From positions 284,004 through 348,003 of the forward strand of contig NZ_QLMH01000001.1 in assembly GCF_003259935.1 (NCBI RefSeq): 64,000 bases of DNA, in the 5' to 3' direction. A program made the translations under genes and the position numbers. This DNA is from Paranoxybacillus vitaminiphilus (GTDB lineage Bacteria > Bacillota > Bacilli > Bacillales > Anoxybacillaceae). The notes beneath the pieces are model-generated. The model had not been told where the DNA came from. It was given only the letters and a program-made list of their open reading frames with translations, and did not search any database. Of the stretch, positions 26,400-34,651 are shown one piece after another; within the stretch, counting starts at the first letter, position 1, and each line of letters starts with the position of its first letter.

Positions 26400-27770
26400 A
26401 TGCTTCGTTCAATGTTTACAGGAATTGGCGGAATCCGCAACTTTCAATATAAATTAGACGTTATTGGCAACAACATTTCAAACGTGAACACGTACGGATA
26501 CAAAAAGGCGCGTGCTACATTTAAAGACCTTGTTTCACAACAAATTTCTGCAGCGACGTCATCGACAGGAACGCGCGGGGGAATTAATGGAAAACAAATT
26601 GGCTTAGGAAGCGGTTTAGGCTCAATCGAAACGATCCATACGCAAGGCTCAACGCAAACGACATCGCGTCCGCTTGACTTAGCGCTCGGTGGTGACGGAT
26701 TTTTCGTCGTCGGTTCGATTAATGACGTTACATTGATTGATATGGACGGACCAGCTGGAAAACTCGGGACAAATAAAATCAATACAGGTGTGCCGATCGA
26801 CCGCGTCTTTAACTTAAGTTTTACACGTGCCGGTAACTTTTATTTAGATGAATACGGATATATTGTGAATGCTGATGGTCAATATTTGATTGGCGAAGCG
26901 GCGATTAAAGATATACAAACGGTAATAACAAACGCTCCGCATGTTGCACAGGCACGGCAAGATTTAGATGATTTCATTAATGGAGCAAATGGGTTAATCG
27001 AATTTATTCAAAACTGGAAAACTGAGTTTTCGAAAGATCCGACAAATAAAACAGATTTTATAGATCTTGTTAAAGATTTTAACGATGAATTAAGAGACCT
27101 CAATGAGAAAATTACTGGCAAAACGGATCCAGCTGATAGTTCATCAGCAACAACATCTTTTAATGATGAAGTATCGCCAAAAGCGAGCCTTAACCCTGTG
27201 CCGCTTATTCCAGAAACAGCGGGAGATTGGCCAGATTCGTTAACAGAAGCTGAAAAAATGATGGGACCGTTTTTAGAGCAAATTAGCGGCTTTATCGAAA
27301 GCGTGCAGCAGGTGTTAAACGACTACAGTGAACCGAAATACGGCAATACGACAAGCTTTGAGCCGGGGTTAATTCAAATTCCGAAAACAGCGAAAAGTTT
27401 TGGAATTACAGCGGACGGAAAAGTAACATTTATTGACAGCAACGGTCAATTGAAAATTGCAGGACAAATTTTGCTGGCGCAGTTTCCAAACCCAAGCGGC
27501 TTAGAGAAAAACGGTGGCAACACATTTAAAGAAACAAATAATTCCGGTAAGCTTGACAAAAATGCAGACGGATTAACGATTAACGAATTGTCGCGTCCGG
27601 GCTTAAACGGAGCAGCTGAGATTATTTCCGGAGCGCTTGAAATGTCCAATGTTGACCTTTCTGAAGAGTTCACGGAAATGATTGTCGCACAGCGCGGGTT
27701 CCAAGCAAATACGCGTATCATTACAACATCTGACCAAATTCTTGAAGAGCTTGTTAATTTAAAACGTTAA
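26400..27770 (+). CDS. flgE: Flagellar hook protein FlgE
   Basis: Hook filament subunit. N-terminal rod/hook segment MLRSMFTGIGGIRNFQ with the LDVIGNNISNVNTYGYKKAR motif (19-38), then the D1 strands including GGDGFFVVGS, and a C-terminal D0 helix ALEMSNVDLSEEFTEMIVAQ. Length is 456, long for a Bacillus hook protein. The extra mass is a helix-rich insert at about residues 173-325, not a second gene: the frame is continuous and both ends are canonical. Confidence 0.93.
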   Translation: MLRSMFTGIGGIRNFQYKLDVIGNNISNVNTYGYKKARATFKDLVSQQISAATSSTGTRGGINGKQIGLGSGLGSIETIHTQGSTQTTSRPLDLALGGDGFFVVGSINDVTLIDMDGPAGKLGTNKINTGVPIDRVFNLSFTRAGNFYLDEYGYIVNADGQYLIGEAAIKDIQTVITNAPHVAQARQDLDDFINGANGLIEFIQNWKTEFSKDPTNKTDFIDLVKDFNDELRDLNEKITGKTDPADSSSATTSFNDEVSPKASLNPVPLIPETAGDWPDSLTEAEKMMGPFLEQISGFIESVQQVLNDYSEPKYGNTTSFEPGLIQIPKTAKSFGITADGKVTFIDSNGQLKIAGQILLAQFPNPSGLEKNGGNTFKETNNSGKLDKNADGLTINELSRPGLNGAAEIISGALEMSNVDLSEEFTEMIVAQRGFQANTRIITTSDQILEELVNLKR

Positions 27771-27780
27771 TCTTTCATGT

Positions 27781-27848
27781 AAAGGAGGGAGCGGGGCTGT
27801 CTCAAAGCACAGGGTTTCGATCCTTATGAGACAGTCTCGTGTACATAC
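27781..27848 (+). promoter_or_regulatory. Hairpin separating swrD ribosome site from its start
   Basis: AAAGGAGGGA (27781-27790) is a strong Shine-Dalgarno, but the only suitable start codon, TTG 27849, is 58 bases away. Between them 27792-27804 pairs with 27827-27839 (13 pairs including two G-U). If that stem forms, the effective site-to-start distance shrinks to roughly 11 bases. No other ribosome site precedes 27849 and no U tract follows the stem. Confidence 0.6.
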
Positions 27849-28073
27849 TTGATTACATTGACGAGGCTAAATGGAAAACCATTTACACTTAACGCGATAT
27901 ACATAGAACAAATAGAAGCTTTTCCTGATACAACGATTACGCTTACGAACGGGAAAAAATTTGTCGTGCGCGAGTCGGTTGAAGAGGTTGTTGTATTGGT
28001 AAAAGATTTCTACAAGCATATTTCAATTATAGGACTTCCCCGTGATTTGGAGGGACTAAAAGATGAAAAATAA
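27849..28073 (+). CDS. swrD: FlbD/SwrD-family motor-power protein
   Basis: 74 residues, almost identical in shape to B. subtilis SwrD (YlzI): MITLTRLNGKPFTLNAIYIE then EAFPDTTITLTNGKKFVV. SwrD raises flagellar motor power and is needed for swarming in B. subtilis. The start is a TTG with a displaced ribosome site. The last 11 bases overlap the fliL start. Confidence 0.92.
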   Translation: MITLTRLNGKPFTLNAIYIEQIEAFPDTTITLTNGKKFVVRESVEEVVVLVKDFYKHISIIGLPRDLEGLKDEK

Positions 28074-28491
28074 CAAATTGTTAAGTGTTATGCTTATCAT
28101 TATGGTGGCGATCACGCTCATCAGCGTTGTTGCATTAGTTGTCATTATGAAGTTTACAGGCGATGATGAAACAAAGGAGCCGACTGCCGACGAGATTGTT
28201 GAAAGCTCTGTTGATATACCGGAAATCACGACGAATTTAGCCGATGATCACTTTATTAAAGTGGCATTTAAACTGCAAACAGACAGCAAAAAAGCAAAAG
28301 AGGAAGCAGAAAAGCGCAATTTCCAAATTCAAAACATTATTATTGAACAATTATCGGAAATGAAAGCGGAAGATTTTCACGGGAAACAAGGAAAAGCAGC
28401 GCTTAGGAACCGGCTGAAAGAAGAAATGAATAAATTGATGCAGGAAGGAAAAATCGTTGAAGTATATATAACCTCCTTCATTATTCAGTAA
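28063..28491 (+). CDS. fliL: Flagellar basal-body associated protein FliL
   Basis: 142 residues: short cytoplasmic start, one membrane helix (about 6-28) and an extracellular FliL domain ending in EVYITSFIIQ. FliL surrounds stator units and supports torque. ATG follows GGAGGGAC located inside the swrD coding end, so the pair is translationally coupled. Confidence 0.94.
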   Translation: MKNNKLLSVMLIIMVAITLISVVALVVIMKFTGDDETKEPTADEIVESSVDIPEITTNLADDHFIKVAFKLQTDSKKAKEEAEKRNFQIQNIIIEQLSEMKAEDFHGKQGKAALRNRLKEEMNKLMQEGKIVEVYITSFIIQ

Positions 28492-28529
28492 ACAGGTGTG
28501 AGGTGCGGACGGTTAGGAGGTGAAGACGA

Positions 28530-29528
28530 TTGTCAGGTGAAGTTTTATCGCAAAGCGAAATCGATGCGCTGTTGGCTGCATTATCTACCGGAGAGATGGA
28601 TGCGGAAGAGCTGAAAAAAGAGGAAGCGGGCAAAAAAGTGAAAGTATATGACTTTAAAAGAGCGCTTCGTTTCTCAAAGGATCAAATTCGAAGTCTTATC
28701 CGCATTCATGAAAACTTTGCAAGACTGTTGACGACTTTTTTCTCGGCACAGTTGCGAACATATGTGCAAATTTCCGTTGCATCAGCGGACCAAATTCCTT
28801 ATGAAGAATTTATTCGCTCCATCCCTAAGATGACGATTTTAAATGTGTTTGAAGTGCCGCCGTTAGACGGACACATCTTGATGGAAGTCAATCCGAATAT
28901 TGCCTATGCGATGCTTGATCGCATTATGGGGGGACGCGGTTCAAGCATTAATAAAGTAGACAATTTAACCGAAATTGAAACGAAGATTATGTCTAACTTG
29001 TTTGAAAAAGCATTCAGCAATTTGCGTGATGCATGGGAGTCTGTTGCGGAAATTGATCCGATTTTGGCGGAGTTTGAAGTCAACCCGCAATTTTTACAAA
29101 TGGTGTCGCCAAATGATACAGTTGTTGTTATTTCATTAAACACGCAAGTTGCAGACAGCAGCGGGATGATTAACATTTGTATTCCACATATGGTGTTAGA
29201 GCCGATTATGCCGCGTCTTTCTGTGCATTACTGGATGCAGACGCAGCAAAAAGAAAGACTTCCGCAAGAAATTGCGGCTCTCGAAAAACGAATTAAGTCA
29301 ACGCAGCTTCCTATCATTGCCGAACTTGGTACGTCAACGATTACGATACAAGAGTTTTTACAATTGGATGTTGGGGACGTTATTCAACTGGATCAAACGA
29401 TTCAACAGCCGCTTATTGTGAAAGTAGACGATATTCCTAAATATATCGGACAACCGGGAAAAGTGAACAAACGATTAGCGGTGCAAATTATTGATGTAAT
29501 TAGAAGGGAGGAAGAAAACGATGATTAG
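28530..29528 (+). CDS. fliM: Flagellar motor switch protein FliM
   Basis: C-ring protein that binds phosphorylated CheY. 332 residues. The N-terminal CheY-P peptide is LSQSEIDALLAAL, the middle CheC-like domain follows, with GGRG (about 131-134), and the C-terminal SpoA domain ends VQIIDVIRRE. TTG start after TTAGGAGGTGAAG. Overlaps fliY by eight bases. Confidence 0.96.
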   Translation: MSGEVLSQSEIDALLAALSTGEMDAEELKKEEAGKKVKVYDFKRALRFSKDQIRSLIRIHENFARLLTTFFSAQLRTYVQISVASADQIPYEEFIRSIPKMTILNVFEVPPLDGHILMEVNPNIAYAMLDRIMGGRGSSINKVDNLTEIETKIMSNLFEKAFSNLRDAWESVAEIDPILAEFEVNPQFLQMVSPNDTVVVISLNTQVADSSGMINICIPHMVLEPIMPRLSVHYWMQTQQKERLPQEIAALEKRIKSTQLPIIAELGTSTITIQEFLQLDVGDVIQLDQTIQQPLIVKVDDIPKYIGQPGKVNKRLAVQIIDVIRREEENDD

Positions 29529-30747
29529 TGATGACATGTTATCCCAAGATGAGATTGATGCGCTATTGCGAGGTGCCCTTGACGATGATGAAATGCAAGT
29601 TCCTTATGTCGATGATGTTTTGTCTATAGCCGAACAGGATGCGTTAGGAGAAATCGGCAACATCTCTTTCGGCAGCTCAGCAACGGCTCTGTCGATGCTG
29701 CTTAATCAGAAAGTAGAAATTACGACTCCGAACGTTTCAGTTATTCATCGTCAAGCTCTTGCCGATGAATTTCCATTGCCATATGTAGCGATTCAAGTTA
29801 ACTATACAGAGGGATTTTTAGGAACAAACCTACTTGTGATTCAACAATCGGATGCAGCGATTATTGCTGATTTAATGCTCGGTGGGGACGGAAAAAACCC
29901 GTCTGATATGTTAGGTGAGATTCAATTAAGTGCTGTTCAAGAAGCAATGAATCAAATGATGGGTTCAGCGGCGACTTCCATGTCAACGATTTTTTCGAAA
30001 AAAGTTGATATTTCTCCCCCGACCCTTCATTTACTGGATGTAAAAGAAGGTGAAGGAATCGATACTTTACCAGAAGAAGATATATTGGTCAAAGTGTCGT
30101 TCCGTTTAAAAATAGGCGATTTAATTGATTCAAACATTATGCAGTTATTGCCGCTCAATTTTGCTAAAGAGATGGTACAAAATTTATTGAATCCATCTAG
30201 TGCAAATGAATCATTATCAGATACAATAGGAAGAGAATGGGGCGATCCCGCACAGACAGCGCCGCCGAAAGCGGAGATTTCATCACCGCCGCCGATTTCC
30301 CACCCAACAGAGGAGTTGCAGTTTAATCAATCTCAACAGGCGGCAGAGCTGCCAACCTATGCTTATAGCCGGGCGTACCAGCAGGGCCCGCAGCACTTTG
30401 GTATGAATGCAGGAATCAACTATCAAGCGAAAGTGCAACCGGTCGATTTTGCAAGCTTTGAGCCGACTCCATTGGCGGAAACAGAGGCAAAAAATCTAAA
30501 TATGCTATTAGACATTCCGCTGCAGGTAACTGTAGAACTGGGAAGAACAAAACGATCCGTCCAAGATATTTTAAATCTCTCTTCTGGTTCGATTATTGAA
30601 CTAGATAAGCTGGCGGGCGAGCCGGTGGATATACTTGTAAACAATAAGTTAATTGCTAAGGGAGAAGTTGTTGTTATTGATGAAAATTTTGGTGTGCGGG
30701 TGACAGATATTATTAGCCAAAGCGATCGTTTGAAAAAGCTAAAATAA
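29521..30747 (+). CDS. fliY: Switch phosphatase FliY
   Basis: Gram-positive fusion of a CheC-like CheY-P phosphatase with a FliN-type SpoA domain; 408 residues. N-terminal peptide MLSQDEIDALLRGAL resembles the FliM CheY-binding motif. Two CheC-type active sites are visible (EIGNISFGSSATALS and EAMNQMMGSAATSM). A Pro/Gln-rich linker (about 230-300) leads to the SpoA domain with IIELDKLAGEPVDILVN. Confidence 0.96.
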   Translation: MISDDMLSQDEIDALLRGALDDDEMQVPYVDDVLSIAEQDALGEIGNISFGSSATALSMLLNQKVEITTPNVSVIHRQALADEFPLPYVAIQVNYTEGFLGTNLLVIQQSDAAIIADLMLGGDGKNPSDMLGEIQLSAVQEAMNQMMGSAATSMSTIFSKKVDISPPTLHLLDVKEGEGIDTLPEEDILVKVSFRLKIGDLIDSNIMQLLPLNFAKEMVQNLLNPSSANESLSDTIGREWGDPAQTAPPKAEISSPPPISHPTEELQFNQSQQAAELPTYAYSRAYQQGPQHFGMNAGINYQAKVQPVDFASFEPTPLAETEAKNLNMLLDIPLQVTVELGRTKRSVQDILNLSSGSIIELDKLAGEPVDILVNNKLIAKGEVVVIDENFGVRVTDIISQSDRLKKLK

Positions 30748-30768
30748 TAGTTTAGGAGGTTATGAGAA

Positions 30769-31128
30769 ATGGCCAAAATATTAGTGGTAGATGATGCGGC
30801 GTTTATGCGCATGATGATTAAAGATATTTTAACCAAAAATGGTCATGAAGTCGTTGCGGAGGCGGCGGATGGGGCTCAAGCGGTAGAGAAATATAAAGAA
30901 GTACGTCCGGATTTAGTTACAATGGATATTACAATGCCGGAAATGGACGGGATTACAGCATTAAAAGAAATTAGAAAATTCGATAGCAATGCAAAAGTGA
31001 TTATGTGTTCCGCTATGGGACAACAAGCGATGGTCATTGATGCGATCCAAGCAGGTGCAAAAGATTTTATCGTTAAGCCATTCCAAGCGGATCGTGTGAT
31101 TGAAGCCATCAATAAGACGCTAGGATAA
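30769..31128 (+). CDS. cheY: Chemotaxis response regulator CheY
   Basis: Single receiver domain of 119 residues. Acidic pocket VVDDAAF, phospho-acceptor Asp in TMDITMPEMDG (Asp54), switch Ser in MCSAMG, and Lys in KPFQADR. Phosphorylated by CheA (39791), sensed by FliM and FliY, dephosphorylated by FliY and CheC. Confidence 0.97.
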   Translation: MAKILVVDDAAFMRMMIKDILTKNGHEVVAEAADGAQAVEKYKEVRPDLVTMDITMPEMDGITALKEIRKFDSNAKVIMCSAMGQQAMVIDAIQAGAKDFIVKPFQADRVIEAINKTLG

Positions 31129-31147
31129 ACGCAAGAGGTGGAAAAAT

Positions 31148-31801
31148 TTGCTCCATTTTCGAATCGTCACCGTTCTTATATATGTTATAGTTTTGCTTGC
31201 TTCGCAAACAGGTGTGCCTGTTTTTGCGGAGCAACCCAAAACGGTAAAAGAATGTATTGAGCATCCTGAACAATGCAAGGATCCACCCAGCCAAACAGAT
31301 GGTGAGAAAATAAATGATGACATTGCAAATGGACAAGATCCTTTCTCGGTTTGGGATGTTTTTAAAATGATTTTGGCTACGATTTTTGTCGTCGGCTTAA
31401 TTTACGGATTGCTGCGATTCATCAATCGGCGCATACGCCTTTCTCCGACGAAGCGAAGTTTTATTGAAAACCTTGGGGGAACAAGTGTTGGACCTAATCG
31501 TTCCGTACAATTAATTAAAGTGGGAAATCGTATATTGGTCATCGGTGTGGCTGACTCGATTCAATTGCTTGCAGAAATTGATGAAGATGAAGAAATGAAA
31601 GAAATTTTAACAGAGTATAATGCGGGATTGAACCAAATGATCGAGCCTAGTCGATGGCTGAAAAATTGGCGAGCGAAAGAAAGCGGAGCAAGCGACGCAT
31701 CTTTCCGCAGTATATTAACAAAACAATTGCAGGAGATAGCGGTTGAACGAAAGAAAGCATTGCAACACTTGGAAAAGAAAGGATCCATATCTGATGAATG
31801 A
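31148..31801 (+). CDS. fliO: Flagellar export protein FliO (FliZ)
   Basis: Assembly scaffold for the FliP-FliQ-FliR gate. 217 residues with an N-terminal signal peptide (cleavage likely near VFAEQ, residue about 30), an extracellular segment, a membrane helix (about 64-90) and a cytoplasmic tail rich in Lys and Glu. TTG start after CAAGAGGTGG. The B. subtilis version was named FliZ. Its end overlaps fliP by eight bases. Confidence 0.9.
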   Translation: MLHFRIVTVLIYVIVLLASQTGVPVFAEQPKTVKECIEHPEQCKDPPSQTDGEKINDDIANGQDPFSVWDVFKMILATIFVVGLIYGLLRFINRRIRLSPTKRSFIENLGGTSVGPNRSVQLIKVGNRILVIGVADSIQLLAEIDEDEEMKEILTEYNAGLNQMIEPSRWLKNWRAKESGASDASFRSILTKQLQEIAVERKKALQHLEKKGSISDE

Positions 31802-32459
31802 GTTTATGGAGTTTTTTAATAATAGCGCTCCTGAGAATGTCTCTACTTCCGTAAAGTTATTATTGCTGTTAACGATATTGTCCATCGCCCCAAGTATTTT
31901 AATTATGATGACGAGTTTTGCACGAATTATCATCGTACTTTCGTTTGTTCGCACTTCTCTTGGAACGCAGCAGATGCCGCCGAATCAAGTGTTAATCGGC
32001 TTAGCGCTTTTTTTAACATTTTTCATTATGGCACCAACTTTTAAAGAGGTGAATGATCAGGCGCTTCAGCCGCTTTTTGAAAAGAAAATTAATTTAGAGC
32101 AAGCCTATAAGCGCGCTTCCATACCGATGAAAGAATTTATGAGCAAGCATACTCGGCAAAAAGATTTAGCCCTATTTTTAAAATATTCCGGGGCAGAAAG
32201 GCCAAAAAGTGTGGAAGATATTCCCCTTACCACATTGGTACCGGCATTTGTGATAAGCGAAATTAAGACCGCTTTTCAAATGGGGTTTATGATTTTTATT
32301 CCTTTTTTAGTCATTGATATGGTGGTCGCTAGTGTGCTCATGTCGATGGGGATGATGATGCTTCCGCCCGTCATGATTTCCTTGCCATTTAAAATATTGC
32401 TGTTCGTTCTTGTAGACGGTTGGTATTTAGTTGTTAAGTCATTGCTTGAAAGCTTTTAA
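31794..32459 (+). CDS. fliP: Flagellar export gate protein FliP
   Basis: Core pore subunit (five in the FliP5Q4R1 gate). 221 residues exactly as in B. subtilis, starting MNEFMEFFNNSAPENV at ATG 31794. Several hydrophobic segments; conserved IMMTSFARIIIVLSFVRTSLGT and SMGMMMLPPVMISLPFKILL are present. An upstream in-frame ATG at 31743 lies inside fliO and is not used. Confidence 0.96.
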   Translation: MNEFMEFFNNSAPENVSTSVKLLLLLTILSIAPSILIMMTSFARIIIVLSFVRTSLGTQQMPPNQVLIGLALFLTFFIMAPTFKEVNDQALQPLFEKKINLEQAYKRASIPMKEFMSKHTRQKDLALFLKYSGAERPKSVEDIPLTTLVPAFVISEIKTAFQMGFMIFIPFLVIDMVVASVLMSMGMMMLPPVMISLPFKILLFVLVDGWYLVVKSLLESF

Positions 32460-32474
32460 AGTGGGTGAATACTC

Positions 32475-32744
32475 ATGAGTTCAGAGTTCGTCATCAATGT
32501 TGCTGAACGCGGTGTATATATCGTATTAATGATTTCCGGTCCATTAATGCTAATAGCGCTTGTTGTTGGTTTAATTATTAGTATTTTTCAAGCTACGACA
32601 CAAATTCAGGAGCAAACACTCGCATTTGTGCCGAAAATTATTGCCGTACTTATCGGACTGGTTTTTTTTGGACCATGGATGCTTTCGCGAATGCTTACTT
32701 ACACATATGAGATTTTCAATAATTTAACGAAGTTTGTAGGCTGA
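32475..32744 (+). CDS. fliQ: Flagellar export gate protein FliQ
   Basis: 89-residue two-helix gate subunit. IVLMISGPLMLIALVVGLII and FVPKIIAVLIGLVFFGPWML are the two membrane hairpin helices joined by the conserved ISIFQATTQIQEQTL. Sits between fliP and fliR at four to fifteen base spacing. Confidence 0.96.
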   Translation: MSSEFVINVAERGVYIVLMISGPLMLIALVVGLIISIFQATTQIQEQTLAFVPKIIAVLIGLVFFGPWMLSRMLTYTYEIFNNLTKFVG

Positions 32745-32748
32745 TGAT

Positions 32749-33525
32749 ATGGAGCAGTTATTTACTTATTTTCCAGCATTTTTGTTAGTTTTGGCAAGGG
32801 TTGCTTCCTTTTTTGTGACCCTTCCACTCTTTTCTTATCGAACGATTCCAAATAACCATAAGATTGGTCTTGCATTTTTTATTAGTTGGATGATGTTTTT
32901 CTCTATTAAAAAAGAACCGATGGATATTGACGGTTTTTACATAATGCTAGTCATAAAAGAGGTATTCATTGGACTTTTCATAGGTTTTTTGGCCTTTATG
33001 ATTATATCGGCGATTCAAATTTGCGGCGGATTAATTGATTTTCAAATGGGTTTTGCGATTGCCAATGTTATTGACCCGCAAACCGGAGCGCAAAGTCCAA
33101 TAATGGGTCAATATTTATATACATTTGCCTTATTGTTCTTGTTAGCAGTTAACGGGCACCATCTTTTGTTAGACGGAATATTTTACAGCTATCAGCTCAT
33201 TCCGCTTAATCAGCTTTGGCTTCCGCTTGGTAACGAGAATGTTGCCGAATACATCGTAAAAGTATTTAGCAAAATGTTTATTATTGCTTTTCAAATGTCG
33301 ATTCCGATTGTAGGAAGTTTATTTTTAGTGGACGTAGCGTTAGGAATTATCGCAAGAACGGTACCGCAATTCAATATTTTTGTTGTCGGTTTGCCTGTAA
33401 AAATTATCGTCAGCTTTATTTTGTTAATCGTTGTTATGACGACTTTTTTTATCGCTTCGCAACACCTGTTTGAGTTTATGCTTGTCTCGATGCGGGGCTT
33501 GATGGAGCTGTTAGGAGGCAGGTAA
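32749..33525 (+). CDS. fliR: Flagellar export gate protein FliR
   Basis: 258-residue membrane protein, single copy in the gate. Marks: FLLVLARVASFFVTLPLFS, the conserved GGLIDFQMGFAIANVIDPQ (about 91-109) and a hydrophobic C-terminal half. Four bases after fliQ. Confidence 0.95.
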   Translation: MEQLFTYFPAFLLVLARVASFFVTLPLFSYRTIPNNHKIGLAFFISWMMFFSIKKEPMDIDGFYIMLVIKEVFIGLFIGFLAFMIISAIQICGGLIDFQMGFAIANVIDPQTGAQSPIMGQYLYTFALLFLLAVNGHHLLLDGIFYSYQLIPLNQLWLPLGNENVAEYIVKVFSKMFIIAFQMSIPIVGSLFLVDVALGIIARTVPQFNIFVVGLPVKIIVSFILLIVVMTTFFIASQHLFEFMLVSMRGLMELLGGR

Positions 33526-33533
33526 ATGGAATT

Positions 33534-34616
33534 ATGAATTTGCTAAAGATCGATTTGCAATTTTTTTCCGGGGAAAAAACGGAAAAGGCAACACCGCGAA
33601 AGCGTCAAGAAGTTCGTGAGAAAGGGCAAGTTGCGAAAAGCGCAGACATCAATGCTGCCGTTGTTATGTTCATTGGTTTTTTTGTTTTGTTATTTTCCGG
33701 GCAATTATATCAAGAAAAAGTATTACGTATTTTTCGTCAATCGTTCCAAGAATATATGCTGTTAGATCTTTCAGTTGATACAGTACATGCCGTTTTTTTA
33801 GATATTTTAAAACAAGTTGTTTTTATTGTCGGACCTATCTTTTTAGCAGTGATCGCAGCTGGATTAGTTGCCAATTTTATTCAAGTAGGGTTCTTATTCA
33901 CAACTGAACCGCTAAAAATGAAGCTAAGCAAACTTGATCCCATCCAAGGATTTAAGCGGTTGTTTTCTTTGCGGGCAATTGTTGAGCTGCTTAAGTCCAT
34001 ATTGAAAATTATCATTGTTGGTTTGGTGACATTTTCCGTTCTTTGGATGCAAATTGATGAAATATTATTGTTAACCTACAAGTCGCTTCGTGCTTCTTTA
34101 AGCTCTATTGGGGGCTTAACGGTAAAGATGGGGCTGTATGCTTCGGCAGCATTGCTATTTTTGGCATTCCTAGACTATTTATACCAGCGCTTTGATTTTG
34201 AAAAAAGTATTCGGATGTCAAAGCAAGACATTAAAGACGAATATAAAAAGACGGAAGGCGATCCGCTTATTAAGTCAAAAATTAAACAGAAGCAGCGGGA
34301 AATGGCAATGAGGCGGATGATGCAGGAAGTGCCGAAAGCCGATGTCGTCATTACGAATCCGACGCATTACGCGGTTGCGTTAAAATATGATGAGCAAAAA
34401 ATGGATGCACCAGTTGTCATTGCTAAAGGTGTTGACTATGTCGCTTTAAAAATGAAAGAAATGGCGAAAGAACATGATATTGTTACGGTGGAAAACCGTC
34501 CGCTTGCCCGGGCATTATACGCTCAAGTAGAAATAGGCGATGCCATTCCAGAAGAATTTTTTAAAGCAGTAGCGGAAATTTTAGCGTACGTATATCGTTT
34601 GAAAAATAAAATTTAA
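33534..34616 (+). CDS. flhB: Flagellar export switch protein FlhB
   Basis: Four-helix membrane domain plus cytoplasmic domain that self-cleaves at NPTH to switch export from hook to filament proteins. 360 residues; N-terminus MNLLKIDLQFFSGEKTEKAT, cleavage site VVITNPTHYAVALKYD (about 269-284). The region after NPTH is the template for the small YlqH-like protein at 5710. Confidence 0.97.
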   Translation: MNLLKIDLQFFSGEKTEKATPRKRQEVREKGQVAKSADINAAVVMFIGFFVLLFSGQLYQEKVLRIFRQSFQEYMLLDLSVDTVHAVFLDILKQVVFIVGPIFLAVIAAGLVANFIQVGFLFTTEPLKMKLSKLDPIQGFKRLFSLRAIVELLKSILKIIIVGLVTFSVLWMQIDEILLLTYKSLRASLSSIGGLTVKMGLYASAALLFLAFLDYLYQRFDFEKSIRMSKQDIKDEYKKTEGDPLIKSKIKQKQREMAMRRMMQEVPKADVVITNPTHYAVALKYDEQKMDAPVVIAKGVDYVALKMKEMAKEHDIVTVENRPLARALYAQVEIGDAIPEEFFKAVAEILAYVYRLKNKI

Positions 34617-34651
34617 CGATAAAAGTAGAAAGTTTTAAGGAGAGAAATTTT

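Noticed and set aside
26400-27770. Frameshift or gene fusion in flgE
   Set aside because: Unusual length comes from an in-frame insert; both ends are canonical and the frame is open throughout.
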